From assembly GCA_038231255.1 (NCBI GenBank), contig JBBRLR010000015.1:5436-69435 (forward strand): a stretch of 64,000 bases of DNA, in the 5' to 3' direction. The notes beneath the pieces were generated by a model, which worked only from the letters and a program-made list of their open reading frames with translations, did not search any database and was not told the DNA's origin. The position numbers were made by a program, and so were the translations under genes. Below are positions 57,901-64,000 of the stretch, in pieces (positions within the stretch are counted from its first letter, which is position 1; each line of letters starts with the position of its first letter). This DNA is from JALYUS01 sp038231255. Lineage in GTDB: Bacteria > Chloroflexota > Chloroflexia > Thermomicrobiales > JALYUS01.

Positions 57901-59808
57901 CTACTTCTTCGTCCAGTGCGCGATGTTCCAAAGGTCGGAGTCCCAGTTTGTCAGGTTGATGCCGTCCATCCCCTTGACGTGCGCGGAGAGATACCGCCGC
58001 GCAACAAGGGGGATTTGGGCGTAGTCGCCGACGACGATTTGGTCGAGTTGCTTGAAGATCGCCGCCCGCTTATCAGGGGCCAGTTCGGTCTTCAATTTCT
58101 CCACGAGTCCATCGTACTCCGGATTCACCCAGCGCATGACTTGCGTTCCTTTCCAGCCGTTCGACTTCTGAGCGATCTGGCTGGAGGCAAAGTCACCGAA
58201 GAACTGCTGATAGTCCGGCAGGCTGGAACCGTTTGTGTAGACTTCGATGTCCGTTTCGAAGCGGGTCCGGTTGTCCGGGTTGTCCGGTTGCCCGAAGAAG
58301 ACGCCTGCATCGACATTCCGTATTTCCACTGTGATACCGATGTCTTTGAGGTTCTGCTTGATCAGTTGCGCCTCTTTGTCGCGCACCGAATTGACGGAGG
58401 TGCGGAAGGTGATCGAGAACTTCTTGCCATCCTTCTCACGGATACCGTCCGCACCCTTCTTCCAACCGGCGGCGTCGAGCAGATCGCTCGCCTTCTTCGG
58501 ATCGTAGGTGAAGGCAGGGCCTTCATAGACCGCCGGGATCGTCGTGTTCGTCGCGACGCCCGCGAGACCATAGAGATTGTCTGCCATGGACTTGCGGTCA
58601 ATGGCGAGGGCGAGCGCCTGCCGGACATTCTTATCTGCCCAGAACGGGCTTTTCGACTTCGGGCTGCTCTTCTCGCCGTCTACGTCAATGCTCGGATCCG
58701 AGAAATTCACAAAGATGCGTTCGACGCTGGCGCCGGGAACATTCTCAAGGATTGCGCCGCTATCGGTCAGCTGTTTGAGAATATCCGGCGCGACCTGCGG
58801 ATTCCAGGCGTAATCCACTTGTCCGGTCTGCACGGCTTTGACTGCCGTGACCGCATCGCCGCCGCCTTTCATGTCAATCGCAGCGAAGAAGGGCGCGTTC
58901 GCCTCGCGGAACTTCTCGTTCGCTTTGTAGTTGACATGATCGCCGGAGACGAAGTCCGCGACGACGTACGGACCCGTGCCAATCGGCTTCTGATTATATG
59001 GACATTGGGCCGCAGCGTCACATTTTTCGAGGATGTGCTTCGGCAGGATCGCGCCGTACACGCCGGTGAAGGGGAGATACCAGATCGCCGTCGGCGCTTT
59101 GAAGGTGACCTTCACCGTCGTCTTGTCCAACGCGGTGACGTCCTTGATCGTGTCGTATGAGGACGACGTCGTCGCGCCGGTCTTCGGCTCAACGATGTAC
59201 TTCCAGGTGAAGATGACGTCATCGGCGGTGAAGGGGTCACCATCAGACCACAGAACACCGTCCTTCAGTTTCCATGTCACACTCGTACCGTCCGCCGCGA
59301 CGGTACCGGCCTGCACGGAAGGAATTTCTTTCGCCAGCACGGGGATATCCGGCGTCGGCGACGTAATGCTGATCGTCGCGAGGGGTTCGACGACGGGGCG
59401 GGAGGCATCCTGATCCTTCGTGCCCTGCGAGAGATGCAGGTTGAGGATCGTCGGGGCCTGCCACCAGAGCAGCTTCAGCGTCCCGCCCGCGCCGCGCTTG
59501 GAATCGGCGGGCAGCGTGAGGTTGGCAACTGCGGGCGCGGCCGCAACAGGCGTCGCCGCGCCCACCGCAGCGCTCCCGGACGGCGCAATCGTGGCCGCTA
59601 CGGAAGCAGCGGGCTTGGTGGCGGCGGCGCTAGTCGGTGCGGTCGTTGCCGCGCCGGTCGTCGCGCTGACAGTCGTGGCTGCGGCCTTCGGCGTATCGGT
59701 CGCGGTGCTTGTACCGCCGCAAGCGGTGAGCAGGAGCGGCAGCGCCATCAAGCACGCCATGAGGAAGCCGAGCGGTTTCGGAATGGGCGAGCGAAACTTC
59801 GTGTCCAT
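57901..59808 (-). CDS. Family 5 extracellular solute-binding lipoprotein (peptide-type, copy 1)
   Basis: The 635-aa lipoprotein has a Sec-type signal with lipobox LLTAC (Cys30), a linker beginning GGTSTATDTPK and an OppA/DppA-like fold: LKDGVLWSDGDPFTADDVIFTWKYIV, LKDIGITVEIRNVDAGVFFG. Family 5 proteins capture peptides, nickel or oligosaccharides for ABC import, but no permease or ATPase genes accompany it. Three tandem ATGs occur; the third (59808) has GAGGAG at ideal spacing. Confidence 0.88.
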   Translation of the reverse strand: MDTKFRSPIPKPLGFLMACLMALPLLLTACGGTSTATDTPKAAATTVSATTGAATTAPTSAAATKPAASVAATIAPSGSAAVGAATPVAAAPAVANLTLPADSKRGAGGTLKLLWWQAPTILNLHLSQGTKDQDASRPVVEPLATISITSPTPDIPVLAKEIPSVQAGTVAADGTSVTWKLKDGVLWSDGDPFTADDVIFTWKYIVEPKTGATTSSSYDTIKDVTALDKTTVKVTFKAPTAIWYLPFTGVYGAILPKHILEKCDAAAQCPYNQKPIGTGPYVVADFVSGDHVNYKANEKFREANAPFFAAIDMKGGGDAVTAVKAVQTGQVDYAWNPQVAPDILKQLTDSGAILENVPGASVERIFVNFSDPSIDVDGEKSSPKSKSPFWADKNVRQALALAIDRKSMADNLYGLAGVATNTTIPAVYEGPAFTYDPKKASDLLDAAGWKKGADGIREKDGKKFSITFRTSVNSVRDKEAQLIKQNLKDIGITVEIRNVDAGVFFGQPDNPDNRTRFETDIEVYTNGSSLPDYQQFFGDFASSQIAQKSNGWKGTQVMRWVNPEYDGLVEKLKTELAPDKRAAIFKQLDQIVVGDYAQIPLVARRYLSAHVKGMDGINLTNWDSDLWNIAHWTKK

Positions 59809-59864
59809 CATCATCTCCTCGGGTAATCCCTAGCCAAGTCACCCGCTACCGTGGAGATAAAACA

Positions 59865-59896
59865 CGTGGGGCGCATACCTCATGATGCGTCCCACG
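59865..59896. other. Inverted repeat between the two family 5 genes
   Basis: CGTGGGGCGCAT (59865-59876) pairs with ATGCGTCCCACG (59885-59896) with one G-T pair and an 8-base loop. It may limit transcription from the upstream copy into the downstream one; no T run follows. Confidence 0.45.
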
Positions 59897-59922
59897 CCGT
59901 CATGCCTCTTGCGTTGTTCGCG

Positions 59923-61854
59923 TTATTTCTTCAGTGTCCAGTGGCCGACATTCCACGCCTCGGACGAGAAGGGCGAATACTCCACATTGATGAGGTCGGG
60001 CCGGTGGCCGTAGACATCGTTGCGGATGATGATCGGGATGCGGATACCGTCCGCGATAATGTACTCGTCGAGCTGCTTCGCGATCGTCTTGCGCTTCTCA
60101 GGATCGAGTTCGCGCTTGAATTGGTTGTACATCTCGTCGTACTTCGTATCCGACCAGCGGTTGATGTTCGAGCCGCCCCAATTGTTCGCCTTGGTCGGCA
60201 TCTGATCAATCGTAAAGCCCTCGAAGAAAGTCTGCGCGTCGGGCTTGGACGAGCCGGTCGCCAGGAGGTTGATGTCCGTGGTGAAGCGGATCGCCGAGTC
60301 CGTGTTATCGGGCTTGCCGAAGTAGACGGAGGCGTCCACGGAGCGGAGATCGAGGTTGATACCCAGTTCCTTCAGGCTCTGTTTGAGGACTTGCAGTTCC
60401 TTGTCGCGCTGATTCGTGATCGAGGAGCGGGCCGTCATGTTCATCTTGACGCCGTTCTTCTCGCGAATACCGTCTGAACCCTTCTTCCAGCTCGCCTGAT
60501 CGAGCAGATCGCCGGCCTTCTTCAAGTCATAGGAATAGGGCTTGCCGACATCTCCCCGGACAATCGGGATAAGCGTGTTGCCGGGGACGCCGCCCGGCCC
60601 CCAGAGGTTCTTGGCAATCGAGTCCCGGTCCACGACGTACGTGAATGCCTGCCGGACGAGCGGATCGGAGAAGTACGGGTTCTTTGATTTCGGGCTGGAG
60701 AGTTCGCCGTCCACTTCATTGCGCGGGTCGGCGGCGTTCAGTTCCAGCTGCTCGGCATAGAAGCCCGCCGGGGTGGCGACGGTCTTGCCCGAGTCGGAAA
60801 GCTGCTTGAGGGTTTCCGGCGTGACCGTCAGGTTCCAGGCGAAATCGGCCTGCCCGGTCTGGACGGCCTTTGCCGCCGTCGCCGCGTCGCCGCCGCCCTT
60901 CATCTCGACTGTCGCGAAATAGGGGGCATTCGGCTCGCGGAACTTGTCGTTCGCGACGTAATTGACGACATCGCCGGACTTGAAATCCTTGACGACGTAC
61001 GCGCCGGTGCCGATCGGTTTCTGGCTGAAGTCGCATTGCGTCGCGCTCGTGCACTTCTCCAAAACGTGTCTCGGGATGATCTCGCCCGCATCGGCGACGA
61101 ATGGGATGAACCACGCGGCGGCGGCGGCCTTGAAGGTCAGCTTGACCGTCGTCTTGTCCACCGCCTCGACTTTGGCGAGGTCCGAGTACGCCGTAGTGGT
61201 GGTGGCGCCATTCTCCGGCTTGGTGACGAACTGCCAGGTGAAGACGACGTCATCGGCGGTGAAGGGTTCACCATCTGACCACATCACACCATCCTTCAGC
61301 TTCCACGTCACGGTCGTGTAGTCGGCGGAAATCTCGCCATTCTGCACGGAGGGGATCTCTTTCGCGAGGACCGGGATGTCCGGGAGCGTGGACTTCGAAC
61401 TGATCCGCGCCAGCGGCTCGGTGACGAGCGACGAGGCATCGGTATCTTTGGTCCCGTTGGAAAGATGCACATTGAGAATCACGGGCGCCTGCCACCAGAG
61501 CAGGCGGAGTGGGCCACCCTCGCCGCGCTTGGTCGTCAGCGGGACGCCGAAACCCGTGCCACTCGCCGCTACCGGTGCGGCCGTGCCACTCGTCGCGGAG
61601 GAGGCCGCTGTCGTGCTCGCCGGGGCGGTCGTGCCGCTCGCGGTCGTCGCGGCAGCAGTGGTCGCAGCGGGCTTTGTCGCCGCCGTGGTCGCCGCGCTAC
61701 TGGATGGCGCGGTCGTCGCGGCCGCAGCGGCCTTCGGCGTATCGGTCGCGGCGCTGCTCCCACCGCACGCCGCAAGCGCCATCGGCAGAAGAAATAGGAG
61801 CGCGGTCAGCCCACCGAGCGTACCGCGTCGCTTGGGTTTCCCCGGATACCACAT
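59923..61854 (-). CDS. Family 5 extracellular solute-binding lipoprotein (peptide-type, copy 2)
   Basis: The 643-aa paralogue of the previous gene has a signal with Arg9-Arg10, lipobox LAAC (Cys30), the linker GGSSAATDTPK and an OppA-like domain (LKDGVMWSDGEPFTADDVVFTWQFV, PIGTGAYVVKDFKSGD). AAGGAGG ideally spaced before the ATG at 61854 fixes the start. Its promoter at 62002-62030 matches that of the sugar-binding gene at 1140. The ligand may differ from copy 1 because the central pocket sequences diverge. Confidence 0.9.
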   Translation of the reverse strand: MWYPGKPKRRGTLGGLTALLFLLPMALAACGGSSAATDTPKAAAAATTAPSSSAATTAATKPAATTAAATTASGTTAPASTTAASSATSGTAAPVAASGTGFGVPLTTKRGEGGPLRLLWWQAPVILNVHLSNGTKDTDASSLVTEPLARISSKSTLPDIPVLAKEIPSVQNGEISADYTTVTWKLKDGVMWSDGEPFTADDVVFTWQFVTKPENGATTTTAYSDLAKVEAVDKTTVKLTFKAAAAAWFIPFVADAGEIIPRHVLEKCTSATQCDFSQKPIGTGAYVVKDFKSGDVVNYVANDKFREPNAPYFATVEMKGGGDAATAAKAVQTGQADFAWNLTVTPETLKQLSDSGKTVATPAGFYAEQLELNAADPRNEVDGELSSPKSKNPYFSDPLVRQAFTYVVDRDSIAKNLWGPGGVPGNTLIPIVRGDVGKPYSYDLKKAGDLLDQASWKKGSDGIREKNGVKMNMTARSSITNQRDKELQVLKQSLKELGINLDLRSVDASVYFGKPDNTDSAIRFTTDINLLATGSSKPDAQTFFEGFTIDQMPTKANNWGGSNINRWSDTKYDEMYNQFKRELDPEKRKTIAKQLDEYIIADGIRIPIIIRNDVYGHRPDLINVEYSPFSSEAWNVGHWTLKK

Positions 61855-62001
61855 CGTCAACCTCCTTATGCACATGCAACGCCACCCAACCAACCACCGT
61901 GTCCCGCTCTGCGTCCAGATACCAACGCGCACGGAGAGCCACTTGCCCAGTCATCCGAGAGTCCCATGCATCCCATCTATTCGCTTTTTCCACGCGCCGA
62001 T

Positions 62002-62030
62002 ACGCTATCGAACTCATGCACTCCTGTCAA
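62002..62030 (-). promoter_or_regulatory. Promoter of family 5 binding-protein copy 2
   Basis: On the minus strand CGCTTGACA (-35 at 62030-62025), a 17-base spacer and TAGCGT (62007-62002), identical in both boxes and spacing to the promoter at 925-953. Leader about 140 bases. Confidence 0.7.
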
Positions 62031-62033
62031 GCG

Positions 62034-62093
62034 GGAGAGGTTCGAGGTTCGAGGTTCGGAGTTGCTCATCGAACCACGAACCTCGAACCTCCC
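62034..62093. repeat. GGTTCGA heptad hairpin repeat
   Basis: GAGAGGTTCGAGGTTCGAGG from 62034 is mirrored by CGAACCACGAACCTCGAACC ending near 62091. It is the same family as 30960-31030 and lies in the divergent spacer 61855-62287, which holds no gene. Confidence 0.65.
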
Positions 62094-62146
62094 TTATGTA
62101 CGTACACTACCTGTATCAATGGAACAAAGTCATTCGGGCGAAAGCA

Positions 62147-62175
62147 TTGCCGGGATGAAAGGGGTACGGTACAAT
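62147..62175 (+). promoter_or_regulatory. Promoter of the small membrane-protein gene
   Basis: TTGCCG (62147-62152), a 17-base spacer and TACAAT (62170-62175). The expected transcript would start near 62182, after the ATG at 62180, which supports the internal start at 62288. Confidence 0.6.
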
Positions 62176-62287
62176 CGGGATGCACGCATCACAGGGACGG
62201 AAACTGCGGTTGACATGGTTCGGCTTCATTCTCCGCAGCATTCGCCACCGACGAGGACAGATCGGGCTTCGTAAGCGGAGTACGAAG

Positions 62288-62713
62288 ATGACACGTCGTT
62301 ATGAACGAGAGATACTCGAACTCGTCGAACGCAAGGAGCGGGAGCATCGGGGCCGGGAGCGGGTCGCGCGCGCGCGACGCAACCTCGACAAGGCTCGCCA
62401 TCGCGCTTCGCCAAGCAAGGCGTGGGAACGCCTCGGCGGCATCGGCTGGATGGCCGCCAGCCTGTCGCTCGCGATTCTCGCCTTTATCCTCCGCACCACC
62501 GTGCCGACACCCGCCGCCATCCTCGTGCTCGTCGCGGTCGCACTTTTTTTCGTGCCGGTCATCTATCGCCCGGCCGGATCGCGCAGCGAGGACGCACGCT
62601 GGCGCGGTCAGATCATTGACCTACCGCCGCGCGACGGCCCGTTCCAAGGTATCCGCCACCGCATCTGGCAGATCAAGCAGGACCGCCGCCGGCAACGCGG
62701 CCGCAATCGCTGA
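62288..62713 (+). CDS. Small two-helix membrane protein of unknown function
   Basis: The 141-aa protein has a highly charged N-terminal helix (RRYEREILELVERKEREHRG, about 3-40), two adjacent membrane segments (WMAASLSLAILAFIL and AAILVLVAVALFFVPVIY, about 55-98) and an Arg-rich C-terminal tail. GGAG lies nine bases before the ATG at 62288. Both ends are expected in the cytoplasm. I do not recognise the family and no motif suggests an enzyme. Confidence 0.65.
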   Translation: MTRRYEREILELVERKEREHRGRERVARARRNLDKARHRASPSKAWERLGGIGWMAASLSLAILAFILRTTVPTPAAILVLVAVALFFVPVIYRPAGSRSEDARWRGQIIDLPPRDGPFQGIRHRIWQIKQDRRRQRGRNR

Positions 62714-62754
62714 TCGCGCCACGCAACAAGCGGCGTGCGTCGGGTAGCCGCCCC

Positions 62755-63930
62755 ATGCGGCGTGATATGGCGGAGAGCGACCGGCTCTGGACGGGGCCGT
62801 TTGTCCTCGCGCTCCTTAGCGTGCTCCTTCTTTATGGCTCGTTCTATCTAACGCTGGTCGCGCTACCGAAGTACCTCAAAGATCATCTCGGCAGCGGCGC
62901 AGCGACGATCGGGCTGATTACCGGGCTGTTTTCTGTCGCCGCGATGGCGCCGCGCCCCTATGTCGGCCGCATCGCCGACCGTGGCGACGCGCACCGGCCG
63001 ATGATCGTCGCCACCGGCATCTTCGTCGTCGCCAGCGCGCTCTACATCGGCGCGACGACGCTACCCCGCCTGATTATCGTCCGACTGCTCCACGGTAGCG
63101 GGATGGCCTGCTACACGACCGCCGCGCCGACGCTGATTGCCGCCATTGCACCACCCCACCGCCGCGCCGAGGCGATGGGCTACTGGGGAATGGCGAACAC
63201 CGTCGCGCTCGCCCTCTTCCCCGCCCTCGGCCTTTTCCTCATCGGGCGATGGAGTTATCCGATCGTTTTCGCGACGGCGTCGGCAATCAGCGTTGTCAGC
63301 GTCGTCGTCACCGTACTCATCCGCCCCGACCGGAAGGAAAAGGCATCGGCGGTGAAACCGGTGGCGCCCGCAGGTGGCTGGCTGGAGCCGCGTGTGCTCG
63401 TCCCAGCCCTTGTCGGCTGCGCCCTCGCCGTTTCCTACAACATCGTGCTTTCGTTCACCGCGCTGCTCGCCGACGACCGGAAGATCGCGGGGGCGGGTTT
63501 CTTCTTCACCGTCTTCGCGGCGTCGCTCTTCGCGTACCGCATCGTCGGGCGGCGGCTCGCGGATCGGCGCGGGCGCTGGGCGGTGATACTGCCCGGCTAC
63601 CTGTGCATGGCGGCGGGGATGTTCGCGGCGTCGCTGGCGCACGGCTTCGCGCTCCTTGCGGCGGGGGGCATCCTGACCGGCATCGGCTTCGGTGCGGCGC
63701 AACCCGCCCTGCTCGCGCTCACCGTGGACCTCGTCCCGCCGGAACGGCGCGGAGCGGCGATGGCGAGTTTCTATCTCGCGTGGGAAGTCGGCGCGGCGAC
63801 GGGTTCCATCGTTCTCAGCGGCGTGGCACAGGTGCTCACCTACGGCGGCATGTTCGCGATCTCCGGCGCGCTGCTGCTCGGTACGGCGGTCATTCTCGCG
63901 ATACGCCTGCGCCGCTCCCCGGTAGCGTAG
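62755..63930 (+). CDS. Major facilitator superfamily transporter
   Basis: The 391-aa protein has about twelve membrane helices. MFS features include PRPYVGRIADRGDAHRPM (motif A, loop 2-3), RLLHGSGMACYTTAAPTLIAAIAPPHRRAEAMGYWG, and a second motif-A-like YRIVGRRLADRRGRWAV in the loop 8-9. It resembles drug or metabolite exporters of the DHA1 type; the substrate is unknown. No clear Shine-Dalgarno is present; the ATG at 62767 is an alternative. The last codons (V-A-stop) lie in the palindrome that follows. Confidence 0.87.
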   Translation: MRRDMAESDRLWTGPFVLALLSVLLLYGSFYLTLVALPKYLKDHLGSGAATIGLITGLFSVAAMAPRPYVGRIADRGDAHRPMIVATGIFVVASALYIGATTLPRLIIVRLLHGSGMACYTTAAPTLIAAIAPPHRRAEAMGYWGMANTVALALFPALGLFLIGRWSYPIVFATASAISVVSVVVTVLIRPDRKEKASAVKPVAPAGGWLEPRVLVPALVGCALAVSYNIVLSFTALLADDRKIAGAGFFFTVFAASLFAYRIVGRRLADRRGRWAVILPGYLCMAAGMFAASLAHGFALLAAGGILTGIGFGAAQPALLALTVDLVPPERRGAAMASFYLAWEVGAATGSIVLSGVAQVLTYGGMFAISGALLLGTAVILAIRLRRSPVA

Positions 63931-63985
63931 GCTTTTCAGCCTGCGTCCCCAGGTCAGGGACGCAGGCTGAAAAGCCTACGCTACC
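63921..63985. repeat. Perfect 29-bp-arm palindrome overlapping the MFS stop codon
   Basis: Arms at 63921-63949 and 63957-63985 are exact inverted copies around a 7-base loop; the text includes GTAGCGTAGGCTTTTCAGCC. The TAG stop of the MFS gene (63928-63930) is part of the left arm. It is related to the shorter hairpin at 29786-29833. Confidence 0.85.
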
Positions 63986-64000
63986 GATCATGTCGCAAGT

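Noticed and set aside
62034..62093. CRISPR-like array
   Set aside because: The repeats are 6-8 bases, contiguous and arranged as a hairpin, with no spacers and no cas genes in the window.

Overview
This is a 64-kb chromosomal window with high G+C and dense coding, most likely from a Chloroflexota bacterium of the Thermomicrobia or a related class. The evidence is indirect: many Tat or Sec lipoproteins with long Ala/Thr/Pro linkers, a DUF2277 gene, DUF1501/DUF1800 pairs, actinobacterial-style sigma/RskA regulation, and typical intergenic palindromes. I saw no rRNA, tRNA, CRISPR array, transposase or prophage.

Layout. (1) 0-11.3 kb is a carbohydrate or sugar-acid island: an RraA-like aldolase, three paralogous Tat lipoprotein solute-binding proteins, a single-chain fusion of two sugar-ABC permeases, a Gfo/Idh/MocA oxidoreductase and a glucarate-dehydratase-like enolase. 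(2) 11.6-19.8 kb holds miscellaneous enzymes (DinB, HAD, LLM-type flavin enzyme, MazG, polyphosphate glucokinase), a large CopC-CopD-cytochrome c fusion, an aminoglycoside-kinase-like protein and DUF2277. (3) 19.8-27.6 kb is a minus-strand heme cluster in the order hemC-hemD-hemB-hemE-hemH-hemA-hemL. (4) 27.9-32.4 kb has an unrecognised 606-aa protein, a Tim44-like zinc-ribbon membrane protein and MurA. (5) 32.4-36.5 kb is a minus-strand run of small secreted and redox genes. Two of them can only be read through an in-frame UGA: a TlpA/thioredoxin-like lipoprotein with a U-x-x-C motif and a SelW/Rdx-like protein with C-x-x-U. I predict both are selenoproteins and regard this as the main discovery of the window. 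(6) 36.7-48.7 kb contains a split chromate transporter, a hydrolase, a methyltransferase, a DUF4397 protein, DUF1501 with two DUF1800 proteins, and a glycosyltransferase/epimerase run. (7) 48.7-57.7 kb has a molybdopterin oxidoreductase, a DUF2079 protein interrupted in frame by a repeat, AbrB/Doc and HicB/HicA toxin-antitoxin pairs, a flavin-fold/UbiA fusion, VOC and GNAT proteins, and an ECF sigma/anti-sigma pair. (8) 57.9-64 kb has two family-5 peptide-type binding lipoproteins, a small membrane protein and an MFS transporter.

Genes working together. The binding proteins, fused permease and sugar-acid enzymes probably form one uptake and breakdown system; its ATPase must be encoded elsewhere. 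Three binding-protein genes of two different families share a CGCTTGACA-N17-TAGCGT type promoter. The heme genes cover glutamyl-tRNA to uroporphyrinogen decarboxylation plus ferrochelatase, but the oxidase and late decarboxylase steps are absent here. The two selenoproteins require selA, selB, selC and selD, none of which is visible in the window.

The intergenic DNA is unusual. Several families of long hairpin repeats lie at gene ends, supplying stop codons, Shine-Dalgarno-like sequence before some starts, and in two cases protein-coding sequence.
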